64,000 bases of DNA from Pseudomonas mendocina (GCF_003008615.1 NZ_CP027657.1:2728001-2792000), one strand, 5' to 3'. Positions 36,075 to 45,651 are shown, counted from the stretch's first letter. A program made the numbers and translations. The notes: a model not told the origin generated them from the sequence alone.

Positions 36075-38233
36075 TGCATGGCACTCCTCAGGGGTTGGGG
36101 TGAAGAGAGAATTCGGTGACTGCCGCTCTGCGCGAACTGGGCGAGCAGGCCGGGGATGTCGAGAATCAGCGCCACCGCGCCGCTTCCCAGGATGGTGAAG
36201 CCGGAGAGCGCCGAGACCTGGCCGAATACCTTGCCCAGCGGCTTGATCACGGTCTGGAACTCGCCATGCAGCTGATCGACCACCAGGCCGGCGCGCACCC
36301 CGGCGTAGCTGACCACCACTACGTTTTCCCGGCGCGGGCGCGGGCTGGTTTCCTCGAACAGGTTGCGCAGGCGGATGAAGGGCAGCACGTCGCCGCGTAG
36401 ATCCAACTGGTCGAGGTCGTCCAGGTTGTCGCTGGGCTGCTCGATGCACTCCTCGACCATGTCCAGTGGCACCACGTAGCTGGAGCTGCCGATGCCGATC
36501 AGAAAACCGTCGATGATGGCCAGGGTCAGTGGCAGGCGGATACGCACGCAGGTTCCGCTGCCCAGTTGGCTGTCCAGCTCCACGGTGCCGCGCAGGGCGG
36601 TGATGTTGCGCTTGACCACGTCCATGCCGACGCCGCGACCGGAGAGGTTGCTGATCTGCTCGGCGGTGGAGAAACCGGGCTCGAAGATCAGGTTGAAGAT
36701 GTCCTTTTCCGAGAGTTGCTGGCCTTCGCTGACCAGTCCACGCTGTACGGCCTTGGCGAGAATTTTCTGCGGGTTGAGGCCGCCGCCGTCGTCGCTCACT
36801 TCGATGACGATACCGCCGGCTTCATGGTAGGCATTGAGGCGCACCACGCCTTGCAGCGGCTTGCCGCTGGCGCGACGCAGCTCGGCCGGTTCGATGCCAT
36901 GATCCATGGCATTGCGCACCAGATGGGTGAGCGGATCACCGATCTTTTCCACTACTGTCTTGTCCAGCTCGGTGTCGCCGCCACTGATGTGCAGGACGAT
37001 GTCCTTGCCCAGCTCCCTGGAGACGTCGCGTACCACGCGCTGGAAGCGATTGAAGGTGGCGCCGATCTGCACCATGCGCAGGGTCAATGCCGAGTCGCGG
37101 ACTTCTTCCACGAGGCGTGAGAGGGTCTCGGCCGATTCGCTCATGTCCACCAGGCCGCAGTCCTGGGCAAGCATGCGGGTGTTGGCACCGGCGATGATCA
37201 GCTCACCCACCAGGTTGATCAGTTGATCCAGCTTGCCGGCATCGACGCGGATCAGGTTGGATTCGCCGCCGGCGCGAGCGGTTTCCTTGGTGGCCTTGCT
37301 GGTAGCGCTGGCTTCGCTCGGCTCATTTGGCGTTGCAGGGGCGTCCAGGCTGGCAGCGGCCGGTTGGTTCGTTTGCGGGGCATTCAGCAGAGCCAGCTCG
37401 GCGTCGCTCAGGGTGCCGCAGCGCAGCAGACGCTGGCGTTGGCCATCGCCTTCCTCGGCCTGTTCGGCGAGCAGCGCTGCATAACTGGCCAGGGGCGCGC
37501 CGGGCGGCAGGATGCGGATGCGTCCGTCCTCGCGGACGAAGTCGAAGGCGCCTTCGATCTGCGCCTGTTCGGCGTCGCTGCGAAAGGCGACTTCCAGGCC
37601 GAGGTAGCAGGTCTCCGGATCCAGGGTGTCGAAGCCGGGCAGGTGGTCGAGCACCGGTTCGACGTGCAGCAACTCGCCGAACGTGGCCAGGTAACGCAGG
37701 AAGGCTACCGGATCCATGCCGTTGCGCAGGCTATCGGCGCCGAAGCGCAGGGACAGGTGCCAGTGCGGCCTGACCACGCCGTCGCAGGATGCCGGTGCCT
37801 GCTCGTGAGTGGGCTCTGCAGCATGTGCCGGGATGCCTTCCAGGTACTGGCTGAGGCCTTGCACCAGCTCGGTCTGGCGGATGTTCATAGGCTCGGGCAA
37901 CGCAGCCAGGTCGCGACCCTCGGCGATATGATCCACCAGGCCCACCAGGTGGTCGCCTACCTGCAGCATCAGGGCACTGAGTTCGGCACTGAACGGCAGT
38001 TCGCCGGCGCGGACGCGATCCAGCACGCTTTCGGCGACATGGGTGAAGGTGACGATGGAGTCGAAGCCGAACAGCCCGGAGGAGCCTTTGATGGTATGGG
38101 CGGCCCGGAAGATGGCATTGATCAGTTCGGGGTCGTTCGGCGACTGCTCGATCTGCAGCAGGGCGTCTTCCATCTGTTGCAGCAGCTCGCGGCATTCGGC
38201 AATGAAGGTGCCGATCACGCTATCGAGGTTCAT
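36071..38233 (-). CDS. cheA: CheA histidine kinase (module 1)
   Basis: A 720-residue chemotaxis kinase. The HPt domain carries H46 in [15 protein letters not shown] second region (about 155-245, [19 protein letters not shown]) is shared with the module 2 CheA and probably binds the response regulator (P2-like). Residues 265-325 are a low-complexity linker rich in Ala/Ser/Thr with the remnant [12 protein letters not shown]. Then come dimerisation helices, ATPase boxes ([31 protein letters not shown]) and a C-terminal CheW-like P5 domain. It starts 1 bp over the STAS stop (TGATG) and ends over the poly-HAMP start. Confidence 0.95.
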   Translation of the reverse strand: MNLDSVIGTFIAECRELLQQMEDALLQIEQSPNDPELINAIFRAAHTIKGSSGLFGFDSIVTFTHVAESVLDRVRAGELPFSAELSALMLQVGDHLVGLVDHIAEGRDLAALPEPMNIRQTELVQGLSQYLEGIPAHAAEPTHEQAPASCDGVVRPHWHLSLRFGADSLRNGMDPVAFLRYLATFGELLHVEPVLDHLPGFDTLDPETCYLGLEVAFRSDAEQAQIEGAFDFVREDGRIRILPPGAPLASYAALLAEQAEEGDGQRQRLLRCGTLSDAELALLNAPQTNQPAAASLDAPATPNEPSEASATSKATKETARAGGESNLIRVDAGKLDQLINLVGELIIAGANTRMLAQDCGLVDMSESAETLSRLVEEVRDSALTLRMVQIGATFNRFQRVVRDVSRELGKDIVLHISGGDTELDKTVVEKIGDPLTHLVRNAMDHGIEPAELRRASGKPLQGVVRLNAYHEAGGIVIEVSDDGGGLNPQKILAKAVQRGLVSEGQQLSEKDIFNLIFEPGFSTAEQISNLSGRGVGMDVVKRNITALRGTVELDSQLGSGTCVRIRLPLTLAIIDGFLIGIGSSSYVVPLDMVEECIEQPSDNLDDLDQLDLRGDVLPFIRLRNLFEETSPRPRRENVVVVSYAGVRAGLVVDQLHGEFQTVIKPLGKVFGQVSALSGFTILGSGAVALILDIPGLLAQFAQSGSHRILSSPQPLRSAMQ

Positions 38234-38538
38234 CAGTGCAGCCCTCCGCTGAGGAGCAGGTCATGCAGGCCGCTCAGTTGCAGGATTTCGGTCATGGCCG
38301 GGCTGGCCCCTTCGAGGTGAAGGCTGACGTGCTGGCGTCGGGCTTCCTGGCAGGTCGCCAGCAGCAGTTGCAGGCCGGCGCAATCGACTTCCTCGATGGC
38401 ACTGAGATCCAGACGCAGATCCACCGCGCCTTGCAGGGCGTTGGCCAGCAGCAGCTTGGTGTCGGCGGCGGTGTAGATGGTCAGGACACTGTCCAGGGCC
38501 AGATGGCGGCTGCCATTGGCGGATTCCAGGTTATTCAT
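38233..38538 (-). CDS. STAS-domain protein lacking the phospho-acceptor (module 1)
   Basis: A 101-residue single STAS domain related to anti-sigma-factor antagonists. The fold pattern is evident (VDLRLDLSAIEEVDCAGLQLL). At the usual phosphorylation site DSSG it has DCAG, so the regulatory Ser/Thr is replaced by Ala. No anti-sigma kinase or PP2C phosphatase gene is nearby. Position between cheY and cheA, with 1-bp overlap with cheA, suggests a role within the array, for example as a structural or CheA-binding partner. Confidence 0.88.
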   Translation of the reverse strand: MNNLESANGSRHLALDSVLTIYTAADTKLLLANALQGAVDLRLDLSAIEEVDCAGLQLLLATCQEARRQHVSLHLEGASPAMTEILQLSGLHDLLLSGGLH

Positions 38539-38551
38539 GGCGGGCTCCCGA

Positions 38552-38920
38552 TCAGGGCAGGATCAGCTTGGATACGGCGGTCAGCATCTGCGCCGGCTGG
38601 AACGGCTTGACCACCCAGGCCTTGGCCCCGGCGGCCTGACCTTCGGCCTTCTTGTTGTCGCCGGCTTCGGTGGTCAGCATGATCACCGGGGTGAACTTGT
38701 AGGCGGGCAGCTGCTTGACGTTCTTGAGGAAGGTGATGCCGTCCATGTTCGGCATGTTCACGTCGCTGATGATCAGGTGCACCTTGCGTCCGTCCAGCTT
38801 GCCCAGTGCGTCCTTGCCGTCGATCCCTTCCAGCACGTCGTAGCCGGCGCTTTTCAGCGTCATGCCCACGACCTGGCGGATGGAGGCGGAGTCGTCGACG
38901 ATGAGAATGGTCTTGGCCAT
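38552..38920 (-). CDS. cheY: CheY single-domain response regulator (module 1)
   Basis: A 122-residue receiver. The acid pocket is VDD at residues 8-10 with the phospho-acceptor D53 in ISDVNMPNMDG; MLTTEAG (Thr switch) and VVKPF (Lys) complete the active site. ATG 38918-38920 is used because the longer frame has no homology. It is nearly identical to the module 2 CheY from residue 42 on, so the two are probably read by both kinases. Whether output is flagellar or other is not seen. Confidence 0.93.
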   Translation of the reverse strand: MAKTILIVDDSASIRQVVGMTLKSAGYDVLEGIDGKDALGKLDGRKVHLIISDVNMPNMDGITFLKNVKQLPAYKFTPVIMLTTEAGDNKKAEGQAAGAKAWVVKPFQPAQMLTAVSKLILP

Positions 38921-38931
38921 GGGGTATGTCC

Positions 38932-40092
38932 TCAGAAGAAGGTGATGTCGGAAGCGCTGTCGGTGGCAACTGCGCGGCGGCCGTGATGGATGGCATGCTG
39001 CTCGGGCATGGTGTAGGTGTGCGACAGCTCGGTGAGCCAGCTGCGCGCGTCGACCCGTTCGCAAGAGGCGCTCAGGCGCATGCCCAGCCGTTCGATGTCG
39101 TCGCGCATGTGGCCGAGCATCTGGCTGACCCGATCCTGGAACTGCAGCGCCACCAGCACTTCGGAGATTTCCTCGCCGACCACCTTGTTTTCCTGTTGCA
39201 GCGTCACGCCGTGGTCTACCAGCCGGGTCGCACTGCCGCGCAGATCAGCGGTGATCTGGCGGATGACCTGGCTGGCACTTTTCAGGGTGCTGGCGTCGCG
39301 GTCGGCGTGTTCGCTGGAGACTTGCAAGGTGCGCTCGATGGCTGAGCTGACGGTTTCGATGGTGTCGTCGATGCGTTTGCCCGTGGCCTCCGAGAGGGTG
39401 GATAGCTTGCGCACTTCGTCGGCGACGACGGCGAAACCACGCCCGGCCTCGCCGGCACGGGCTGCTTCGATGGCGGCATTGAGGGCCAGCAGGTTGGTCT
39501 GCTTGGCCACGTCGCCGACTTCCTTGGCCATGGCGCGCAGCTGAGAGGTGTAGCCGCTGAGGCTGACGACCTCGTTCAGTAGCGTTTCCTTGCTGTTCAG
39601 GGCAAGGCGCAACTGGTCGACGATGGCTTCCAGCTCTTGCTCGCTGCCGGCCAGCAGAGTCAGCAGCGACTGATCGTCGGCCTGGTTATCGGCACTGACC
39701 ACCGCACTGATGCGTTGCGCCAGGTGGGTGAAGCGTTCGCTGAGGGATTCGATGGCCGTCTGCGTGTGCTGGCGGGCGGCTTCGATCTGTTGCGACCAGA
39801 CGGGGGAAATGTTGCGGCAGAGGTCGTCCAGGCCGTCGACGTGGCGATCAGCTTCCTCGCTCCGGCCGGCATCGAGGCCGGCCTGGTAGGCCTGCGCGAC
39901 GGCCATGGCCTGTTGTCTCGCCAGGCTGCGCACGCTGGCATGTACCAGGGCGCCGGGCAGCAGCGCGGCGGCCAGCCAATAGTCGCTGGGTAGCACAAGG
40001 ATCATTCCGGCGAGCGACAGGCTGCCAAGGCTGGCCAGGGCCGCGGGTAGCCAGGAGATTCGGGGGGCGGTGGTCTGAGCGGTCACGTTCAC
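38932..40092 (-). CDS. Short membrane MCP-like protein with CheZ-like FQDxxxQ segment (module 1)
   Basis: A 386-residue protein. Two hydrophobic helices (about residues 14-33 and 37-50) precede a cytoplasmic coiled-coil with a shortened MCP signalling hairpin ([33 protein letters not shown]). There is no HAMP or ligand domain. Near the end [13 protein letters not shown] (D320 and Q324) matches the D-x3-Q catalytic pattern of CheZ (FQDLTGQ). The tail has [14 protein letters not shown] and ends SDITFF, both conserved in the module 2 copy. It is directly upstream of cheY (11 bp). It could be a receptor-like array component and/or a CheY-P phosphatase. Confidence 0.8.
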   Translation of the reverse strand: MNVTAQTTAPRISWLPAALASLGSLSLAGMILVLPSDYWLAAALLPGALVHASVRSLARQQAMAVAQAYQAGLDAGRSEEADRHVDGLDDLCRNISPVWSQQIEAARQHTQTAIESLSERFTHLAQRISAVVSADNQADDQSLLTLLAGSEQELEAIVDQLRLALNSKETLLNEVVSLSGYTSQLRAMAKEVGDVAKQTNLLALNAAIEAARAGEAGRGFAVVADEVRKLSTLSEATGKRIDDTIETVSSAIERTLQVSSEHADRDASTLKSASQVIRQITADLRGSATRLVDHGVTLQQENKVVGEEISEVLVALQFQDRVSQMLGHMRDDIERLGMRLSASCERVDARSWLTELSHTYTMPEQHAIHHGRRAVATDSASDITFF

Positions 40093-40212
40093 ACTCCATC
40101 GAGCAGCGGAGTCGGGTATGGGCTACCCGGTCTTGGCTATCAGGATGGTGTGTGCGTGGCGGTTGGAGGATCGGCGTATCCCGATGATGGCATAGGGACA
40201 CTCCGTTTTTTT

Positions 40213-40228
40213 GTAGGGCTTTTCCTAC
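40213..40228. promoter_or_regulatory. GTAGG-CCTAC palindrome overlapping the response-regulator stop codon
   Basis: GTAGGGCTTTTCCTAC (40213-40228) lies at the 3' end of the LuxR-type regulator gene, upstream of the short MCP gene. Several NarL/BvgA/EvgA-type regulators bind TTCCTAC-like inverted half-sites, so this may be the regulator's own site. A related sequence is in the same position in module 2. Confidence 0.4.
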
Positions 40229-40854
40229 CTCGACAAGCGTTCGGTCATTGCATAGCGGATGATGTCGGCGTTGCAGTTGAATCCCATCTTTTCCATGAGC
40301 CGGGTCTTGTGGGTGCTGACGGTCTTGTTGCTGATCGCCAGGCGCTCGGCGATCTGGTTGACGCTCAGGCCATCGGCGAGCAGACGCAGGATCTGGAATT
40401 CCCGATCCGACAGGCTGTCCAGGCCGGTGTCGCGCGGTTCGGCGTTGGCGAAGGCCAGTTGCTCGGCGATGCGTGGATCCAGGTAGCGTCCACCGTTGGC
40501 GACCTTGTTGATGGCCGCGAGGAGGGTTTCGGCGTTGTGATCCTTGGTCAGGTAGCCACTGGCGCCGGCGCGTAGCGCGCGCTGTGCGATCTGGGGCTCG
40601 TTGTGCATGCTCAGCACCAGGATCGGCAGCTTGGCGTAATGGCCGTGAATGCGCGAGATCAGATCCTCGCCACTGATGCCGGGCATGCTCATGTCCAGCA
40701 GGACCAGGTCGACTTCTATCTGGCGCAGGTGCTCCAGCACCTGGCCGCCGTTCTCCGCTTCCGCGACCACCTGCAGGCGACTGTCGAACTCGATCAGTTG
40801 CTTGAGGCCATTGCGCATGATGGTGTGATCGTCAGCGATCATGATCCGCGTCAT
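40225..40854 (-). CDS. NarL/FixJ-type response regulator (module 1)
   Basis: A 209-residue two-domain regulator. The receiver has D54 in VLLDMSMPGISG, the T/S switch in VLSMHN and K in YLTKD. The C-terminal LuxR-type helix-turn-helix reads LSDREFQILRLLADGLSVNQIAERLAISNKTVSTHK (seen in segments LSDREFQILRLL, LSVNQIAERL, NKTVSTHK). Its cognate kinase is encoded immediately upstream with a 4-bp overlap. It is separated by 132 bp from the short MCP gene, so it may regulate that unit. Confidence 0.93.
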   Translation of the reverse strand: MTRIMIADDHTIMRNGLKQLIEFDSRLQVVAEAENGGQVLEHLRQIEVDLVLLDMSMPGISGEDLISRIHGHYAKLPILVLSMHNEPQIAQRALRAGASGYLTKDHNAETLLAAINKVANGGRYLDPRIAEQLAFANAEPRDTGLDSLSDREFQILRLLADGLSVNQIAERLAISNKTVSTHKTRLMEKMGFNCNADIIRYAMTERLSR

Positions 40855-42656
40855 GAGGGTTCCTGGTTCGACTTGATGGGGAGGGTTGCCTGGACAGTGG
40901 TGCCTTGTCCGGGATGGCTGAAAATCACCACTTCGCCACCCAGACTGATGCCGCGCTCGCGCATGCCCGTGAGGCCCAGCGAGCGCTTGTTGACCGCGGT
41001 CGGGTCGAAGCCGCGGCCGTTGTCGGTGATGTCCAGACGGCAGGCATCGTCGATACGCTCGAGACTTACCACCGCACGTGTGGCACCGGAGTGACGGGCG
41101 ACGTTGTTCAGCGCCTCCTGGACGATGCGAAAGGCAGTGGTGGCCTGGTCGTCGGTCAAGGCAGGTTCTTCGCTGTGGGTGGTGAGTTCGCAGGCAATTC
41201 GGGTGTGTTGGCGAAAATCATCGATCAGCCATTCCAGTGCTGGGTAGAGTCCCATGTTGAGAACCGCTGGACGCAGGGACGTGGCGATGGAGCGTACGAC
41301 CTGTATGGTGCGGTCGCACAACCCCATCAGGCCCTCCACGGCCTCGTTCAATCCCGGTGCCTGCGCGCCGAATTGCAGGTGTAGCAGGGAAATCCCCATG
41401 CGCAAGGCCGTCAGGTGCTGGCCCAGTTCATCGTGGATTTCCTGGGCGATCAGTTTGCGTTCCTCTTCGCGGGCCGATTCCCGGCGGCTAGCCAGATCGC
41501 GCAGTTGCTGGTTGCTGTCGGCCAGTCGGCGCTCGGCTTTGCGGATGTTGGTGATGTCCCGTGCCAGGGACAGTACGCTGGTGATCTCGCCCTTGTCATT
41601 GCGCTCGGGTACCAGCTGCACCAGGTAGTGAAGCTGTTGCTCGACGGGGCCGTCGATGCCGTGGATCAGCTCTTCCTCCACCGACACGCCGCTGTGGGCA
41701 ACTTCTCGCACCATGTCGGACATGATGTCGACCTGGGAGTTGTCGCCGAAGGCGTCCCGTGCAGGCCGACCCCTGGCCTCGACCAGAGGTAGCCGGCATA
41801 GCGCCTCCAGAGCCGGGTTGGCGTAGATCAGGCGGAAGTCCGGGGTGAGACGGCCGATTGCGTCGTGGGTGTTCTCGATCAGCGCACGGAATTGGCGTTC
41901 GTTTTGCCGCAGGGTGTCGGTCAGGCGTTGCTGCTCGGTGAGATCGTGCAGCAGTGCCAGGCTGTAACCACGCCGGTCATAGTGGAAACGGGTGAACTTC
42001 ACGGCCACGTGGCGGCGGGTGCCGTCCAGGGGATGGCTCAGTTCCAGTTGCAGCGCCTGGCGGCTGTGCACCAGATCCTGCAGGGCCTCGTCGGTGTGTC
42101 GGGCCAATGGTGCCAGTGCCTGTCCAATGCCCTGTCCCAGCAGGTACTTACGAGCCTGGCCAAGCAGGCCGCTGGCCGCTTCGTTGAGGTAGCGGATGTT
42201 CAGGTCATCATCGAGCAGCAGGGCGCCGTCCGCTGTGAAGTCGAGCGCGAAGCTGAGCAGGTAGACCAGTTCGGCGCGTTCCTGGGTCGAGCGCGGTGGG
42301 CTGAGGCGAATCAGGAACTGATCGACGCCCGCACCGCCGACCGATACCCCGGAGACACTGGTTCTAAACCATCGGTAGTCGTCCTGCCCACAGTACAGGC
42401 GCAGCTCGCCGCAGGGCACATCGGCCTGTTGGCGTTTGGCACGCTCCAGCGCGTAGGTGAAGGTATCCCGATCCTGGGGGTGCAGCCACTGCACCAGAAG
42501 CCGTGGCGTGGATTCCGGCTGCGTCTCGCCAAGCCAGGCCTGCAGGGTCGGATTGGCCTGCTGCAGGCCGCCATGGGTATCCAGCAGCGCCAGGCCAAGT
42601 GGCGCTGATCGCCAGGCGGCGCCGATCAGAGCGTCTTCTGCTTGGTTGTCCTTCAA
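40851..42656 (-). CDS. PAS-containing sensor histidine kinase, HisKA_3/NarX type (module 1)
   Basis: A 601-residue cytosolic kinase with no membrane segment. Three PAS-like domains are spread over residues 1-120, 130-245 and 255-375 (for example FRALIENTHDAIGRL and VLSLARDITNIRKAE). HisKA_3 follows with H408 in IAQEIHDELGQHLTAL, then the HATPase (DNGRGFD, GLTGMRERG). It belongs to the NarX/NreB group that phosphorylates LuxR-type regulators. Upstream, a TTCCTCA...TTAGGAA inverted repeat (42678-42703) may be a regulator site. Confidence 0.92.
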   Translation of the reverse strand: MKDNQAEDALIGAAWRSAPLGLALLDTHGGLQQANPTLQAWLGETQPESTPRLLVQWLHPQDRDTFTYALERAKRQQADVPCGELRLYCGQDDYRWFRTSVSGVSVGGAGVDQFLIRLSPPRSTQERAELVYLLSFALDFTADGALLLDDDLNIRYLNEAASGLLGQARKYLLGQGIGQALAPLARHTDEALQDLVHSRQALQLELSHPLDGTRRHVAVKFTRFHYDRRGYSLALLHDLTEQQRLTDTLRQNERQFRALIENTHDAIGRLTPDFRLIYANPALEALCRLPLVEARGRPARDAFGDNSQVDIMSDMVREVAHSGVSVEEELIHGIDGPVEQQLHYLVQLVPERNDKGEITSVLSLARDITNIRKAERRLADSNQQLRDLASRRESAREEERKLIAQEIHDELGQHLTALRMGISLLHLQFGAQAPGLNEAVEGLMGLCDRTIQVVRSIATSLRPAVLNMGLYPALEWLIDDFRQHTRIACELTTHSEEPALTDDQATTAFRIVQEALNNVARHSGATRAVVSLERIDDACRLDITDNGRGFDPTAVNKRSLGLTGMRERGISLGGEVVIFSHPGQGTTVQATLPIKSNQEPS

Positions 42657-42754
42657 GGCCTTCCCCCGATGACCGATTTCCTCAGTATGGGACAGTTTAG
42701 GAAGGAACGGCTTTTCAGTGTGTCTGGATGACCGAGACGCTCAATGTTGTGCCG

Positions 42755-43810
42755 CTAGCCGCGGAGAATGAGGGCGGGGATCTGCTCCAGTGGAATCTCA
42801 CGGCTGACCGCGCCGAGCTTCTTGGCTTCCTTGGGCATGCCGTAGACCACGCAGCTGGCTTCGTCCTGGCCGAAGGTCTGGGCACCGGCCTCGAACATCT
42901 CGCGCAGGCCACGGGCGCCATCGTCACCCATGCCGGTCATGATGATGCCGGTAGCGTTGGCTCCGGCGGCGCGAGCGGTGGAGCGGAACAGCACATCCAC
43001 CGAGGGTTTGTGCCGGCTCACGGGCGGGCCGTCGACCACTTCCACCATGTATTGCGCGCCACTGCGCTTGAGCAGCATGTGGCGGCCGCCGGGGGCGATC
43101 AGGGCACGGCCGGGCATGACCCGGTCACCATGGCGCGCTTCCAGCACTTCGATCTGGCACAGGCCGTTGAGGCGCTCGGCGAAGGCGGCAGTGAAGCGCT
43201 CCGGCATGTGCTGGACGATGACGATACCCGGGCAGACGCGCGGTAGGGCGGTAAGGAGGTATTCCAGTGCCTGGGTGCCGCCGGTGGAGGTGCCGATGGC
43301 CACGACCCGTTCGGTGGTGCGGGCCATGGCCGGTTGTCCGGCGGGGATCACGGCATCGGCGCCCAGTTTGGGCTGCACCGGGACTTTGCTCTTGGCCAAC
43401 TGGCGCATGTTGGCGCGTGCGGCTGCTTTCACCGCGCCGAGCAGGTCATCGCTGGCATTGACCAGAAACTTGCTCAGGTTGACCTGGGGCTTGGTGACGA
43501 TGCTCACGGCGCCGGCGGCAAGAGCCTGCATGGTAGTGCTGGCGCCTTTTTCGGTCAGCGTCGAGCAGATCACCACTGGCGTCGGGCGCTCGGCCATGAG
43601 CTTCTTTAGGAAGGTAATGCCGTCCATGCGCGGCATTTCCACGTCGAGGACGATCACGTCCGGCCATTCACGCTCCATCTTGCTCAGGGCGAACAGCGGG
43701 TCGGCAGCAGTGCCCAGAACTTCGATCGCCGGATCGGCTGCCAGCACCGAGGCCAACACCTGGCGGACGACGGCAGAGTCGTCGACGATCATGACTTTGA
43801 TGGGTTTCAT
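42755..43810 (-). CDS. cheB: CheB, chemoreceptor glutamate methylesterase (module 2)
   Basis: A 351-residue CheB. Receiver phospho-acceptor D56 in [11 protein letters not shown]; methylesterase S175, H201 and D297 with the same spacing as in module 1. From residue 160 to the end it differs from the module 1 copy by about ten residues only, and the DNA is alike at synonymous sites, whereas the linker (about 128-160) is different. ATG 43808-43810 overlaps the cheD stop by 4 bp. The stop lies 98 bp upstream of the module 1 kinase start, with no terminator visible, so read-through into module 1 is possible. Confidence 0.95.
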   Translation of the reverse strand: MKPIKVMIVDDSAVVRQVLASVLAADPAIEVLGTAADPLFALSKMEREWPDVIVLDVEMPRMDGITFLKKLMAERPTPVVICSTLTEKGASTTMQALAAGAVSIVTKPQVNLSKFLVNASDDLLGAVKAAARANMRQLAKSKVPVQPKLGADAVIPAGQPAMARTTERVVAIGTSTGGTQALEYLLTALPRVCPGIVIVQHMPERFTAAFAERLNGLCQIEVLEARHGDRVMPGRALIAPGGRHMLLKRSGAQYMVEVVDGPPVSRHKPSVDVLFRSTARAAGANATGIIMTGMGDDGARGLREMFEAGAQTFGQDEASCVVYGMPKEAKKLGAVSREIPLEQIPALILRG

Positions 43811-44325
43811 GCGGGTTGTACTCCAGTGGGACATCCACTGTCAGCTACGAGGGGGGATTGCTTCAGGGCCAACTGGCCGCTCCAGATATCGAAGATCAGG
43901 TGTCGGTGCCCAGTGCCGCCTACGTGTTCGCCATGACTCACCAGACCGTGTCTGGCAATCAGTTGATGTGCCATGTCGATGTTCTGCTGGCCGACATGGC
44001 GAGTGACTCGCGCGCCGACGTTGGGGAACATGTTGCCACCTCCGAAAATACGCAGGTGATACTCATTGGCCCGGGTGCCCCGAGCGCTGATGGCCTCCAG
44101 CAGCAGGAGCATGGCTTCGTCGCCATAGCGACCATCGAGCTTCGAGCCCGACATGCCTCGGGTTGGCAACATGTAATGGCACATGCCGCCCAGTCGGTGT
44201 CGCGGATGCCAGAACACCAGCGAGACGCAAGAGCCGAGCAGGGTGCGGATGCGCGTGCCGACGCCTGCGAAGTGCAAATCGCCGGGTTGCAGGTAAACAT
44301 CACGTGGTGCAGCAGGCCTAGGCAT
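43807..44325 (-). CDS. cheD: CheD, chemoreceptor glutamine deamidase (module 2)
   Basis: A 172-residue CheD with C33 ([12 protein letters not shown]) and H50 (GGMCHYMLP) preserved. FGGGNMF and [10 protein letters not shown] are conserved. It is clearly more divergent from its module 1 counterpart than CheB or CheY are, mainly in the middle and C-terminus. It overlaps cheR by 8 bp and cheB by 4 bp, exactly as in module 1. Confidence 0.93.
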   Translation of the reverse strand: MPRPAAPRDVYLQPGDLHFAGVGTRIRTLLGSCVSLVFWHPRHRLGGMCHYMLPTRGMSGSKLDGRYGDEAMLLLLEAISARGTRANEYHLRIFGGGNMFPNVGARVTRHVGQQNIDMAHQLIARHGLVSHGEHVGGTGHRHLIFDIWSGQLALKQSPLVADSGCPTGVQPA

Positions 44326-45139
44326 CGGGTTTGCGGTAGATCGATGGTTTCACGACCTTGAGCGTCTCATCGATGCCGTTGAGGCTTTCCGAGTGGCTGA
44401 TCAGAAAGTAACCACCTGGGCGCAGGCGACTCAGCAGGCGCTTCACGACCTGACGCTTGGTTTCACCATCGAAGTAGATCATGACGTTACGCAGGAAGAT
44501 CACATCGAATAGACCGACTTCCGGCAATGGGTTGTTCAGATTGATCTGCTCGAAGCGCACACGCCGACGCAGTGCCGGATCGATGAGCAGGTTGCCCTCG
44601 TTGACGCCTACACCCCGAAAACAGTGGCTGATCAGCATCCGGCGCGGGATATCTTCACTATCCTGTACACGATAGACGCCGGCACGGGCGCGATCCAGCA
44701 CCCGCTGGCTGATATCCGACGCAAGGATCTCCCAGGGTTTTTCACCGAGTACGTCGGCCAGCAGCAGGGCGATGCTGTAGGGCTCCTCGCCGCTGGAGCA
44801 GGCACCACTCCAAATGCGTAAGGGACGCCCGCTGGGGATCAGTCCCGGTTTCTCCAGGCGCTCGCGCAGGAAGTCGAAATGCTTGGGTTCGCGAAAGAAG
44901 TAAGTTTCGTTGGTCGTCAGCAGATCGACGCAGGTCTGCAGTTCTGCCGGACTCTGACTCAGACGGCGGAAGTACTCGCCGTAGCTATCGAGTTCGAACT
45001 CGCGCAGGCGCTTGCTCAGTCGCCCGGCTACCAGCGGTTTTTTCGCATCGGAAAGGCTGATACCGGCGATCTCGTAGATCAACTGGCGAAACTTGGCAAA
45101 CTCCAGGTCACTCAGGGCGACGGCCGTGCTGCTGCTCAT
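44318..45139 (-). CDS. cheR: CheR, chemoreceptor methyltransferase (module 2)
   Basis: A 273-residue methyltransferase with NETYFFREPKHFDFLRE, the SAM-binding IWSGACSSGEEPYSIALLL, IFLRNVMIYFDG and YFLISHSESL. All catalytic and SAM contacts appear intact. The start overlaps the cheW stop by 4 bp. A moderately diverged counterpart of the module 1 CheR. Confidence 0.95.
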   Translation of the reverse strand: MSSSTAVALSDLEFAKFRQLIYEIAGISLSDAKKPLVAGRLSKRLREFELDSYGEYFRRLSQSPAELQTCVDLLTTNETYFFREPKHFDFLRERLEKPGLIPSGRPLRIWSGACSSGEEPYSIALLLADVLGEKPWEILASDISQRVLDRARAGVYRVQDSEDIPRRMLISHCFRGVGVNEGNLLIDPALRRRVRFEQINLNNPLPEVGLFDVIFLRNVMIYFDGETKRQVVKRLLSRLRPGGYFLISHSESLNGIDETLKVVKPSIYRKPDA

Positions 45140-45648
45140 GGATTGTCCTGCATCGTCCCGCGGTGTGCGCTGGCTTGCTCCAGCAGCGCTATTTCATCAT
45201 CAGATAGCACCCGCCCGACATCGAGCAGCACTACCAGGCGATCATCCAGCTTGCCCATGCCGCGAATGAAGTCCGCGCGGATGTGATTACCGAAGCTAGG
45301 GGCAGGTTCGATCTGTCCGTTGCCCAGCTCCAGCACTTCGTTGACCGCGTCGACCACCATGCCGATGACGCGTAACCCGTCATTCGAGGCGATTTCCAGT
45401 ATGACGATGCAGGTACGTGGCCCGATCACGGTGGCACTACCACCGAAGCGCAGCCCGAGATCAATGACCGGAACAACGGCCCCACGTAGGTTGATGACGC
45501 CAAGTATGCTTGGCGGCATCATCGGCACGCTGGTCAGCCGGCCGTACTCGATGATCTCGCGTACGGCATGGATATCGACGGCGAACAGCTCCTGAGCCAG
45601 GGTGAAAGTCAGGTACTGGCCGGCGGCATTGCTGATTGCGGCAGCCAT
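45136..45648 (-). CDS. cheW: CheW coupling protein (module 2, cheR-proximal)
   Basis: A 170-residue Che[51 protein letters not shown]. It corresponds in place and sequence to the copy at 31082. It starts 3 bases after the upstream MCP stop, so the receptor and its coupling protein are co-translated. Confidence 0.92.
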   Translation of the reverse strand: MAAAISNAAGQYLTFTLAQELFAVDIHAVREIIEYGRLTSVPMMPPSILGVINLRGAVVPVIDLGLRFGGSATVIGPRTCIVILEIASNDGLRVIGMVVDAVNEVLELGNGQIEPAPSFGNHIRADFIRGMGKLDDRLVVLLDVGRVLSDDEIALLEQASAHRGTMQDNP

Positions 45649-45651
45649 CGG

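Noticed and set aside
40201..40230. Possible terminator GTAGGGCTTTTCCTAC with T-run
   Set aside because: The T-run precedes the hairpin on the plus strand and reads as an A-run after it on the minus strand, so it is not a terminator for the minus-strand regulator gene; listed as a possible regulator site instead.
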